From Nostoc sp. CENA543 (GTDB lineage Bacteria; Cyanobacteriota; Cyanobacteriia; Cyanobacteriales; Nostocaceae): a DNA stretch of 64,000 nt. The translations under genes and the position numbers were made by a program. Below, one piece after another: positions 18,003 through 27,500 of the stretch. The DNA is taken from positions 2,790,001 through 2,854,000 of the forward strand of contig NZ_CP023278.1 of the NCBI RefSeq assembly GCF_002896875.1. The letters run 5' to 3'. The notes under the pieces are model-generated. The model did no database searches, was not told the origin of the DNA, and saw only the letters and a program-made list of their open reading frames with translations. How positions within the stretch are numbered: position 1 is the first letter of the stretch; every line of letters starts with the position of its first letter.

Positions 18003-18634
18003 TATTTCCTCCAATCACGCTGTATTTCTTCTGCTACGCGGCGGTAGTCTGATTCCGCCTCTCTAGCGTTTTTGCCTCGCCATTGATGAATCGCTACACC
18101 CTCCAAAGCGGCTCTTTCGTGGGCTTTATAGATCCGAATGAAAGACTTGCAAGCCGGAATTCCTAAACGTTGGAGAGTATTTTGAGCTTCTATTGCTTCA
18201 TTTATACTCCGTGTATCGACTTTTGTGAGTAATACCCGATGGGGAACGCCAGCAGGAACTACAGCCGCTTTGACTGTTTCAATCAAGGCGGCTAAATCCA
18301 TAGCGGCTGGAGGTGTAGGTAACACTAGATAATCTGCGATCGCAACTACTGTCGTCAAGGCTTCTGAGTGCAGTGCCGGCGGCGTATCTACTACTACTAA
18401 ATCGTAACCTTGGATGGTTTTCAACCGACTTAAAAGTTGGGGATTGGTTTCTTGGGAAAGGTCAAATCCCATACCATTTTGATTGCGCCCAAACCACCAA
18501 CTAGCTGAACCTTGAATATCTGTATCAACGAGAATAACTTTTTTCTTCTTCCCAAACTGAGCAGCTAAATTAACTGCGGTAGTCGTTTTACCGACTCCTC
18601 CTTTACCGTTGAGAATAGCGACGATTTTTGGCAC
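18002..18634 (-). CDS. ParA/MinD-type ATPase (McdA-like candidate)
   Basis: A 210-residue P-loop ATPase with deviant Walker A KGGVGKTT at 11-18, signature lysine present. Walker A' is VDTDIQGS (39-42 region) and Walker B is LVVVDTPPA. There is no plasmid replication, partition site or DNA-binding partner nearby; the only companion is the overlapping coiled-coil gene. Orphan ParA proteins of this size position cargo such as carboxysomes, chemoreceptor arrays or division sites on the nucleoid. The neighbour's McdB-like features favour carboxysomes, but plasmid-type or other cargo roles are not excluded. Confidence 0.85.
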   Translation of the reverse strand: MPKIVAILNGKGGVGKTTTAVNLAAQFGKKKKVILVDTDIQGSASWWFGRNQNGMGFDLSQETNPQLLSRLKTIQGYDLVVVDTPPALHSEALTTVVAIADYLVLPTPPAAMDLAALIETVKAAVVPAGVPHRVLLTKVDTRSINEAIEAQNTLQRLGIPACKSFIRIYKAHERAALEGVAIHQWRGKNAREAESDYRRVAEEIQRDWRK

Positions 18635-18719
18635 TGCTGACTCCCGACCCTGACTTACATGAATATACCGCTTTCTTTAATTCAAAATCCAAAATTGAAA
18701 TTTTCCGAAAATTATTTTT

Positions 18720-18895
18720 TTAGAGTTTAGGGGATTGGGGATTGGGGACTGGGGACTGGGGATTGCGAATTGCGTTAGCAAAGCGGGACGAAGTCCATTG
18801 CGTTAGCGTAGCGGGATGTTCGCGTTAGCGTCTCGGAGAGAAGTCCATTGCGAATTGCGGATTGCGAATTGCGAATTGCGAATTGCGTTGACGGT
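18720..18895. repeat. Composite intergenic repeat tract
   Basis: The gap 18635-18959 contains no gene but stacked repeats: GGGGATT/GGGGACT heptads (18730-18765), then a mosaic built of GCGTTAGC, AGCGGGA, GTCTCGGAGAGAAGTCC and CATTGCG units (18770-18855), then GCGAATT copies (18850-18888). A near-identical mosaic is at 43187-43300, and fragments occur near 33835, 42720 and 51105. Confidence 0.85.
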
Positions 18896-18959
18896 TTTCG
18901 TCTCCAGCTACGAAAAAAATCGTAACAATAGAAGGCGATAGCGATGAACTCTAATTCAG

Positions 18960-20342
18960 ATGATGGTTACTTACAACTTACCCGACGGGCCGAAACTCCC
19001 TTATTTTGTGCGGCTGTTTAAATTCATTACTCACCCAACAGAGTATTTAGAAGATTTTGCCCGTGTTTATGGTGATAATTTCACTATCTGGAGACAGAAT
19101 AAGGAAAATCAAATAGTTTATTTCAGCCATCCCCAAGCTTTAGAGCAGATTTTCACAGCTGATGGTAAATACTTTCAAAATGGGGGAGGGGGCGGTCTTT
19201 TAAAAGTTTTGTTGGGTGATAACTCTCTGATTTTATTAGATGGCGATCGCCACCAGCGTCAACGGCAATTACTCACCCCGCCTTTTCATGGTGAAAGAAT
19301 GCGGGCTTACGGTCAAGCCATCCAAGAAATCACCCAACAAGTCAGCAGCGAGTGGGAAATTGGCAAACCCTTTAATATTCGTAACTCCATGCAGGAAATT
19401 ACCATGCGCGTGATTTTGCGGGTAGTTTTTGGCGTGGATGAGGGGGAAATGTACCAAAAATTGCGGGGGTTGCTGACTTCTGTTTTAGATTTAATGGGTT
19501 CTGCTGTGTTTTCTACAGCCCTGTTTTTCAACTTCATGCAGAAAGATTTAGGCGCGTGGAGTCCTTGGGGGCGAGTGCTGCGCCTCATTCAACAAATTGA
19601 CGAGTTAATTTATGCGTTAATTGCCCAGCGTCGCACGGAATCAGGGGAAAATCGCCAAGATATCCTGAGTTTATTAATCTCGGCTCGTTATGAAGATGGT
19701 CAGCCGATGTCAGATGCCCAATTACGTGATGAATTAATGACAATGCTAGTTGCAGGACATGAAACCACCGCTTCTGCATTAACTTGGGCGTTTTATTGGC
19801 TTGACCAATTGCCAGATGTGCGCGAAAAGTTATTACAGGAGTTAGTTACCCTTGGTGTTAATCCAGAACCTAGTCAAATTTCCCACTTACCTTATTTAAC
19901 AGCAGTTTGCCAAGAAACTTTGAGAATATATCCTATTGTCTTGGCTGGATTTTTAAGGATTGTCAAATCGCCAATAGAAATTATGGGTTATCACCTACCC
20001 AAAGGAACATTAGTAGTTCCTAGTATTTATTTAGCCCATTACCGCGAATCAGTATATCCGCAGTCTAAACAATTCCAACCAGAAAGATTTTTACAAAGGC
20101 AATTTTCCCCTTACGAATATTTACCATTTGGCGGGGGGAATCGTCGGTGTATAGGTTTGGCTTTTGCTCAGTATGAAATGAAAATTGTTTTGGCGACAGT
20201 TTTAGCTCAATATCAAGTTTCTCTAGTGAATAAACGTCCTGTGCGTCCTGTGCGCCGTGGTTTAACCTTAGCTGCACCAGCCGGAATGCGAATGGTTGCA
20301 ACACGGCAATTAATCTCCGTAAATACATCTGTAACAGTGTAA
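18960..20342 (+). CDS. Cytochrome P450, CYP110-type
   Basis: 460 residues. The family markers are intact: I-helix AGHETTAS (oxygen activation), ExxR in ETLRIYP, and the heme loop FGGGNRRCIG with the Cys ligand near 397. The N-terminus (MMVTYNLPDGPKLPYFVRLF) lacks a membrane anchor, as usual for soluble cyanobacterial P450s. The overall sequence is like the CYP110 family, which is nearly confined to cyanobacteria and hydroxylates fatty acids, alkanes or terpenes. Two ATGs follow each other at 18960 and 18963; either may start. No redox partner or terpene synthase lies nearby, so the substrate cannot be inferred. Confidence 0.9.
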   Translation: MMVTYNLPDGPKLPYFVRLFKFITHPTEYLEDFARVYGDNFTIWRQNKENQIVYFSHPQALEQIFTADGKYFQNGGGGGLLKVLLGDNSLILLDGDRHQRQRQLLTPPFHGERMRAYGQAIQEITQQVSSEWEIGKPFNIRNSMQEITMRVILRVVFGVDEGEMYQKLRGLLTSVLDLMGSAVFSTALFFNFMQKDLGAWSPWGRVLRLIQQIDELIYALIAQRRTESGENRQDILSLLISARYEDGQPMSDAQLRDELMTMLVAGHETTASALTWAFYWLDQLPDVREKLLQELVTLGVNPEPSQISHLPYLTAVCQETLRIYPIVLAGFLRIVKSPIEIMGYHLPKGTLVVPSIYLAHYRESVYPQSKQFQPERFLQRQFSPYEYLPFGGGNRRCIGLAFAQYEMKIVLATVLAQYQVSLVNKRPVRPVRRGLTLAAPAGMRMVATRQLISVNTSVTV

Positions 20343-20560
20343 ACACCGTAGTTTGACGATCGCTCTAGGCGAATGATGGCAATTGCTTCTACCCTTAAAA
20401 TAAGAGGCAGGGGGCAGGGGGCAGGGGGAAATTAAAGTTACAAACCGAACTACTTTCTGCTCCGCTAACACCCGCAAGTGGCGTAATTTTTCTCCCAGCT
20501 CCCTTGCTCCCTGCTCCCTTACTTTTTCATGGCGATCGTGAACTGCGTAAACCAGCACAG

Positions 20561-22222
20561 ATGAAAAATTCCTCACCTCACCGCCCCCGATTTTTCCGCT
20601 TCTCCATCAGCAGAAGCAGAAAATCTCTGTTACTAACTTTGAGTTGGATATTGCTGTCAATTGGTACGTCAATTCTGATTATTTTGACACAACCAATAGC
20701 ACCAGCCCCCGCCCAAACGCCAAATACTGAAAATAGCACCCCAGCCAACTCAGAGACATCATCAGACGAAACACTTCGGGATACACTCAGGCGATCGCGT
20801 CAATCTCCAGATACTCCCCCACCTGACCCAGCAGAAATCGCTCGGTTGCTCAAACTCCAAGAAGCCGACAAGCTATATTTAGCAGGTAAAGTTGCCGAAG
20901 CGCAAAAGCTTTACCGCGAAGCCAAAGCACCGTTTAACAAAACAAGTGAAGCTGCTCCAGAACTCAAACCAGCCATCACTGACCCCTCCCTACTTTCACC
21001 CGCAGGTAGGGTATACTGGCGCGAAGCACAAGACGGTATCGCTAAAAAGCTGCAAACCAAAGCTCTAGTACCTCTGCAATTATTAGTTGAGCAGAATCCC
21101 GAATTTATTCCTGGTCATATCCGCTACGCTGAGGTTTTAACTCAATACGATCGCACTAAAGAAGCATTAGATGTTTTAGAACGGGGTTCTTCGCTGTACC
21201 CTGACCAACCAGAATTAATTAAAGCGAGGGTGACAGCCTTAGCCAACGCCAAGAAATGGATGGAAGCATCCATCGCCGCCCGTCAATTTGCCATTCTTTA
21301 CCCCCAAAATCCCCAAGCGTCGGAATTTAACGAACTAGCGGAAACCAATCTCAAACGTTACAAATCGCATATTCGCTCAGAAATTCGAGGTAATGTGATT
21401 AGTAATGTGATTACTGGGGCATTAGGTTACGCCGTTACGGGTAGTTTATTGGGGCCATTTTCCGCCCTGGATTCGACGATTTTGCTGTTACAGGGAGAAG
21501 GTTCTATCGGGGAATCGGTGGCAAAACAAGCGAAAAAACAACTACCTTTAGTCATAGATGAGCCGACCTTGGCTTATGTCAATGATATTGGGCAGAAATT
21601 AGCCAAAATCGCAGGTAGAAAAGAATTTAAATATGAGTTTTTCGTCATTCCTGAAGAAGACCTCAACGCCTTTGCTCTTCCTGGGGGGAAAATATTTATT
21701 AACGCAGGTGCGATCGCTAAAACTAACTCCGAAGCCGAATTAGCCGGATTAATCGGACACGAACTATCTCACGTAGTTTTATCCCACGGCTTTCAACTAG
21801 TTACCCAAGGTAATCTCATTTCCAACGTTACCCAATATTTACCTTTTGGCGGCACCATCGGACAACTATTTGCATTAACTTACAGCCGCGAAATGGAACG
21901 ACAAGCCGATATTCTCGGTACACGCTTAATAGTTGCTAGCGGTTATGCGGCTGATGGCTTGCGTAACTTAATGGTGACATTAGATAAACAAAAGAAATTT
22001 AGCATTCCTACTTGGTTATCCTCCCACCCAGGCGGAAACGAACGAGTCGATTATCTAGAAAAAATGATTACTCGTAATAGTTACAACCGTTATGCTTTTG
22101 AAGGCGTAGAACGTCACACAGAAATTAAAGCTAGGGTGAAGAAACTGCTCAAAGAGAGAAAAGAACAAGCAGAAAAAAAGCAACCAACTGATGAATCAAA
22201 AGACAAAATTTTGCGTCAATGA
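20561..22222 (+). CDS. M48-family metalloprotease with TPR-like N-terminal region
   Basis: I start at the ATG at 20561 (MKNSSPHRPRFF); an upstream TTG at 20504 lies in repeat sequence. The 553-residue protein has a signal or anchor helix (about 22-45), an Ala/Pro/Thr-rich linker and TPR-like helices (110-260, for example ADKLYLAGKVAEAQKLYREA). A membrane-associated loop and the M48 catalytic core follow. The zinc motif HELSH is near residue 400, and the third ligand lies in the EMERQADILG segment. BepA-like proteases of this plan act in envelope protein quality control. It lies between the P450 and the COP23 gene on the same strand, probably not as one operon. Confidence 0.87.
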   Translation: MKNSSPHRPRFFRFSISRSRKSLLLTLSWILLSIGTSILIILTQPIAPAPAQTPNTENSTPANSETSSDETLRDTLRRSRQSPDTPPPDPAEIARLLKLQEADKLYLAGKVAEAQKLYREAKAPFNKTSEAAPELKPAITDPSLLSPAGRVYWREAQDGIAKKLQTKALVPLQLLVEQNPEFIPGHIRYAEVLTQYDRTKEALDVLERGSSLYPDQPELIKARVTALANAKKWMEASIAARQFAILYPQNPQASEFNELAETNLKRYKSHIRSEIRGNVISNVITGALGYAVTGSLLGPFSALDSTILLLQGEGSIGESVAKQAKKQLPLVIDEPTLAYVNDIGQKLAKIAGRKEFKYEFFVIPEEDLNAFALPGGKIFINAGAIAKTNSEAELAGLIGHELSHVVLSHGFQLVTQGNLISNVTQYLPFGGTIGQLFALTYSREMERQADILGTRLIVASGYAADGLRNLMVTLDKQKKFSIPTWLSSHPGGNERVDYLEKMITRNSYNRYAFEGVERHTEIKARVKKLLKERKEQAEKKQPTDESKDKILRQ

Positions 22223-22350
22223 AAATATTAAACCAATTCGCAATTCGCAATTCGCAATTCGCAATTACGTTTTGTAATGGGGACTTAAAACCCAGTGATC
22301 ACTGATAACTGATTTAATTCCCCATTCTGTGTCCACTGGAGGAGCATTTT

Positions 22351-23136
22351 ATGTTGTCAAAAAGCTGGAATTTAGCCTGTTTGGGTGGTTTGGGTTTGTC
22401 TTTGTTGTTAGGTAACGGTGTGGCATTAGCTCAGTATGATACATCTAGTGATGTAACCGTACCAACTGTACCTTCAGGTTCATCCACACCCACAACTACC
22501 CCTACTACAACTACACCTTATCCCACAGACACCAACGCCACCAATACACCTAATGCTGTCGGTGGCGCAAGATTTTTCTGTCAACAATATAACGGTCAAT
22601 ACACCGTCATGTACCAGCCAGAAAGTCAACCCGGACAATACTTCCCTTGGGCTGCGCCTGGTACTTTAGGCGGTGGTTGGAATCCCCAAGCACGTTGTCA
22701 AACTATTGCTACCCGCCTAGAATCATACCGCCCAGATGGACTGCAAGAACTCCAGATTAGTCGGGAAAATAACGAAAATATCGTTTGCGTCACCACCGAA
22801 GCCAATTCTAGATGTCGAATTGTGCTAACCGTACCTCGCAACAAAGACCCCTACACAGTTCGTAATAGTATTTTCCAAAACCTCACGTCTGCTGATAGCG
22901 GTCAACAAACCACAGCAGTCAACACCTATACTAATCGTGGCGGAGACGAACTATATAATATAGGTCGTACCTTACTAGGTAGCGGAAATCAAGTCACTTC
23001 CTTAAGAAGTGGAATTAATCTCAAACCTTACCTTGATGTAAAAGACGGCGGAACAGGTACAAACTTAAGAAACGGTGTAGCCATTCGTCGTTCATCTCAA
23101 ACAGGCGTTCGCTTAAATCCCAATAAATTCCGGTAA
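22351..23136 (+). CDS. COP23-domain exported protein
   Basis: 261 residues with an ATG seven bases after a clear GGAGGA site. The signal peptide (about 1-27) ends at GVALAQ, followed by a Thr/Pro-rich linker (30-75). The conserved domain starts at ARFFCQQYNGQYTVMYQP, contains four Cys (in FFCQQ, QARCQT, IVCVTT and SRCRI) and LTVPRNKDPYTV. This matches COP23, named after a circadian-oscillating protein of Cyanothece, role unknown. The Gly/Asn-rich tail (RGGDELYNIGRTLLG onward) is typical. Stand-alone gene followed by a terminator-like hairpin. Confidence 0.85.
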   Translation: MLSKSWNLACLGGLGLSLLLGNGVALAQYDTSSDVTVPTVPSGSSTPTTTPTTTTPYPTDTNATNTPNAVGGARFFCQQYNGQYTVMYQPESQPGQYFPWAAPGTLGGGWNPQARCQTIATRLESYRPDGLQELQISRENNENIVCVTTEANSRCRIVLTVPRNKDPYTVRNSIFQNLTSADSGQQTTAVNTYTNRGGDELYNIGRTLLGSGNQVTSLRSGINLKPYLDVKDGGTGTNLRNGVAIRRSSQTGVRLNPNKFR

Positions 23137-23230
23137 GGATGAAACAGGGTAAAAGTCAAAAAAAAAGCAATTATTAGACCTCTTGCACGAATAATTGAAC
23201 ACTCCGAATACATAAATTCCAGAGTTATCT

Positions 23231-23270
23231 TTCTGCGTTCTTCTTTGCGTCTTTGCGCCTTTGCGTGAGC
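23231..23270. repeat. Dispersed T/GCG repeat
   Basis: CTTTGCGTCTTTGCGCCTTTGCG-type sequence; the same core (TCTTTGCGTCTTTGCGCC) occurs at 51191-51208. A widely dispersed intergenic repeat of cyanobacteria. Confidence 0.75.
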
Positions 23271-23354
23271 TTTTAAATAGTATTTTTAGCAACACCAAAG
23301 TATTTATGCAAGAAGTCTATTGATAGGTAAATACTGTTCACATCAGACCACAAT

Positions 23355-23402
23355 AGTCATGAAACAATGCAATCAAAGCATTGTTTCATGACTTTTTAAT
23401 TT
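23355..23402 (+). terminator. Rho-independent terminator-like hairpin
   Basis: AGTCATGAAACAATGC (23355-23370) pairs perfectly with 23378-23393 across a 7-base loop and is followed on the plus strand by TTTTAATTTTT. It would end transcription from the COP23 gene and separates it from the convergent Uma2 gene. Confidence 0.65.
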
Positions 23403-24031
23403 TTGCCTAAATGTCGTTTCAAATCGCGGATAGCTGCGCTGGTGTTACGTTCATAAGCTATCTGCACACAACGAGCAATCAAACTTGCTAAATCAAAATC
23501 GGGAAAATAGCGGCTGTAAGTTTGCAATTGATATTCTGCACCTTGTAATTGATAAATCAATAATTGTTGTTTTTTGAAAAACCAAACTTCAGGCACTTTA
23601 AAAGGAAGATAATCCTGTATATCAGAATAACTGGTGACATCAATTTCAATCACTAAATCGGGTGGAGGATCTTCTCCCCAGTCAATGCGTTTTTTACCAG
23701 ATACCGCTTCCCAATTGTCAATATAAAAGCAATAATCTGGCTCAATTCCGCTTTCTTGGGGTAAGCTCATAGTGACGGGGGTAAACGCATCATATTCTCG
23801 CCCATTGTGGTCTAAAAGGGTTTTAACAATATCAGCCAGTAGATTAGCATCTCGGCCATGTATTGGTAATGGCGACATCAGCAATACTTCTCCATTGCGA
23901 TATTTGAGGCGCGGAATTGAACCATCTCCCCGTTGTTCACACAAACGCTGATACTCTTCCCAAGTCGCAGGTAAGCGCACCACAGAACCAGGAGGTAATT
24001 GAGTTTTTTCTGGGGAAACGAGAGCAAACAT
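23396..24031 (-). CDS. Uma2-family endonuclease (DUF820)
   Basis: 211 residues. Typical Uma2 elements: ATWEEYQRLCEQRGDG at the start, RYRNG-type strand (LKYRNGEVLLMSP), HG motif (PIHGRDANLLADIV), EPDYCFYIDN, and the catalytic PDLVIEIDVTS (PD-(D/E)XK fold) followed by YLPFKVPEVWFF. These restriction-like nucleases occur in dozens of copies per filamentous cyanobacterial genome with unclear roles, possibly related to mobile DNA. It lies as a single gene; no partner is visible. Confidence 0.88.
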   Translation of the reverse strand: MFALVSPEKTQLPPGSVVRLPATWEEYQRLCEQRGDGSIPRLKYRNGEVLLMSPLPIHGRDANLLADIVKTLLDHNGREYDAFTPVTMSLPQESGIEPDYCFYIDNWEAVSGKKRIDWGEDPPPDLVIEIDVTSYSDIQDYLPFKVPEVWFFKKQQLLIYQLQGAEYQLQTYSRYFPDFDLASLIARCVQIAYERNTSAAIRDLKRHLGKN

Positions 24032-24508
24032 GACTGATACTTCCTTTGACAGTCGCTTCCCTTCATGATAGTGGCTAAAGTCTGGAGAAAATAATGAATG
24101 CGTCGGAACTATTTACGAATGAATAACTTTAACCATTTGCTAGCAATTTCTTAATCTAGCTGGGATAGGTTGAAATTTAGCAATCCGAATAAATACTGAA
24201 TTAAGGTCAATAGCTGGTTGTCTGGCAATTGCCTTAATTTTCTGTGAGGGTTGAGCGATCGCCTTTTATGTAAACATACACCTTTAATTACCTAAAAGCA
24301 TGACACTTACACTTCCAACCCTCTTCACTTCGGATGTTAGAGGTGGTATTTGTGCTGTCGTTAGTAGCCCAAATTCTTCGCTATCCCATGAATTAATGCA
24401 GATATCTCACGTTCATCTACTCATCACGAATTCTGTCAAATCAAGCCCTAGATGAAAAATTAAACGCTGTCGTAAATCTTCCTAAATTTGCAAATTTTAA
24501 TTGCTATT
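24032..24508. other. Intergenic region upstream of the large phosphohydrolase gene
   Basis: 477 bases without a credible gene. It has TTTAACC-, CTTAAT- and TTAATTACC-like words that vaguely recall Pho boxes, but not the regular 8-base spacing needed to call one. Confidence 0.45.
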
Positions 24509-27500
24509 ATGACTAACTCAACAATTCGCTTTTCTCAATTTAACGCGTCTCTCAACCGTAATGCTGAAGGTCAGCTAGTCAGTGATTTATCTACTCCTGA
24601 CAACACCCAAGCCAAGGCTGTGGCGGAAATTATTCAGCGCAATAACCCTGATGTCCTGTTAATTAATGAATTCGACTATGTTGCAGCAAATCCTTTAGAG
24701 CCAGTCCAATTATTCCAACAAAATTATTTAAGTGTCAGTCAAAATGGTGCAACCCCAGTTGAGTATCCCTATGTTTATATTGCACCTTCCAATACAGGAA
24801 TCGCTTCAGGATTTGACTTAGATAATGATGGCTCAGTTGGTGGTGGAAATGATGCTTTTGGCTTTGGCAATTTCCCCGGACAGTTTGGGATGCTGTTGTT
24901 ATCAAAATATCCTATAGACACTGCCAATATCCGCACCTTCCAAAATTTCTTGTGGAAGGATATGCCAGGAAATCTGTTAACTAATGACCCGACGGTAGAT
25001 AATCCTAATACTGCGGTAAACGAAAATCTCAACGGCTTTTATTCACCAGAAGAAATTAATATACTGCGTCTTTCTTCTAAGAGTCATTGGGATGTACCGA
25101 TTCAGGTGAATGGTGAAACAATTCATGTTTTAGTCAGTCATCCTACACCCCCAGTTTTTGATACTACAGAAGACCGCAACGGCAAACGCAACCATGACGA
25201 AATTCGCTTTTGGGCAGATTATATAACTCCAGATCAAGGTGATTATATCTACGATGATGCGGGGAATATAGGCGGTTTAACGGCTGGTTCAAGTTTTGTA
25301 ATTATGGGTGATCAAAATGCTGACCCTTACGATGGGGACAGCTACGATAACGCCGTTCTCCAACTGTTGCAAAACCCCAATATCAATACTAATTTCATTC
25401 CTACTAGTCTCGGCGCACCCCAGCAAGGGGCTTTACAAGGTGGTGCAAACGCCAATCACCAAGGGAATCCGTATTTTGACACGGCTGATTTTGCTGATAC
25501 TACTCCTGGTAACTTGCGTGCAGATTATGTTCTACCCTCTACAGATTTGCAGATTAGCAACTCAGGGGTGTTTTGGCCTGTGAATAGCGACCCAACATTT
25601 GCACCTGTAGGAACTTTCCCTTTCCCTAGTTCCGACCATCGTTTGGTGTATGTAGATGTAGAAGTAGGCGCGACACCAGCAGGTAATACTATTCCTGAAG
25701 CGGAATTTGTAGAACAAGCAACCTTTCCTACAGGTTTTATTCCAGCAGGTGCAGCAGGAACAGTTAATGGTGTACCAACTCAGGTAGGGGGTTTATCTGG
25801 TGTTACTTACGATGCGGTCAATAATGTTTATTATGCAATTTCAGACGATCGCTCGCAAATCGCCCCAGCCCGTTTTTATACGTTTACTAACGATGGCGAG
25901 GTGAAGTTTACCAATGTCACCACCCTTAAAGATATTAATGGTAATACTTTTCCCGCCCTCAGTCTTGACCCTGAAGGAATCGCTTTAACTAAAAATGGGA
26001 CAGTATTTATCTCCTCTGAAGGGGAAGCAAATCCTAATGCTGGTCGTGTGAGTAACCCTTGGATTAAAGAGTTTAGCTTAACTACAGGTCAGGAATTACG
26101 CTCATTATCTGTACCTGTGAAGTTTTTACCAGTCGTCCAAGATACTAACAATGATGGGATTGTCAATGCAGGTGATACGCAGACATCAGGGATAAGAAAT
26201 AACCTAGCTTTTGAAAGTTTGACTATTTCCCCTGACCAAAAAACCTTATATACAGCCACCGAAAACGCCCTATTTCAAGATGGTGCGAGGGCTTCTTTAA
26301 CTGGTGGTAGTCGTTCTCGGATTCTGCAATATAACTTAGTCAGTGGTCAGCCAGAAAAAGAATATCTCTATATTACCGATGCGATCGCAGATGTTCCTAA
26401 CCCCTCCACAGGTGCAGCAGATAACGGTTTAGTAGATTTATTAGCAATTGATAATCGCGGTACTCTTTTGGCTGTAGAACGTTCCTTTGCTCAAGGTGTG
26501 GGTAATACCATCAAAATCTATGAGGTATCTTTGCAAGGGGCGACAGATATCAGCACTATTGACTTTTTAGCTAGTCTCACTGAAGCAGAATTAACAGCCC
26601 TCAGACCCGCTAGCAAGCGTTTAGTATTGAATTTAAACGACCTCGATTTACCGACAGGTACAGATAACATTGAAGGGATTACTTTCGGCCCCAAATTAGC
26701 TGATGGTCGTCAATCAATTGTCTTGGTGAGTGATAACAACTTCAGTACAGCCCAATTTACCCAAATCCTTACCTTAAGTGCAGAGGTGATTCCCACCGTT
26801 ACCCCGACGGTAGAAACTCGCCCCGACTTATTTGATGATGACGATGCTAGTATCCCCGAAGTTGACCAGAACGCGGATGCTGATGACCCAGCAATTTACG
26901 TTAACGCTAGCGACCCCTCAGCCAGCATTGTCTTGACAGTAGCGAAAAATGCAGGTTTGCGGGTTTATGACTTGTCAGGAAATCTCCTGCAAACCTATAA
27001 CCCTGGGGATATCCGCTACAACAACATAGATTTGCAGTATGGGTTTAACTTGGGTGGCGAATCTATTGATATCGCCGTGGCGAGCGATCGCAATAACGAC
27101 AAGCTGGTAATCTTTAAAATTAACGCCAACCCCACCACCCCCGGTCAATATCTGGAAGACATCACCGATAGCAGTATCGGGACTCTCTTCCAAGGCGCGC
27201 CTTTTGCACCACCTTACTCAACATCTTCCCGCAGTGCTTACGGTGTGGCTATGTATCGTAGCCCCATCACTAATGATTATTACGTCTTTGTCAATCGCCG
27301 CCAAACTGGGGATGTTGCCCAATTTAAACTCATCGACCAAGGTAACGGTAAAATTGGCGCGGAAAGGGTGCGGGAGTTCACCATCCCCACCGAGTCAGGA
27401 ATTGACCCCCAAACCGAGGGAATGGTTGCTGACCAAGAAATGGGTTATCTCTACATCGGTCAAGAAAATGTGGGAATTTGGAAATTTGACGCTGAACCCA

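Noticed and set aside
24120-24300. Possible Pho box before the large phosphohydrolase gene
   Set aside because: TTTAACC and CTTAAT words occur but not as regularly spaced 8-base repeats.
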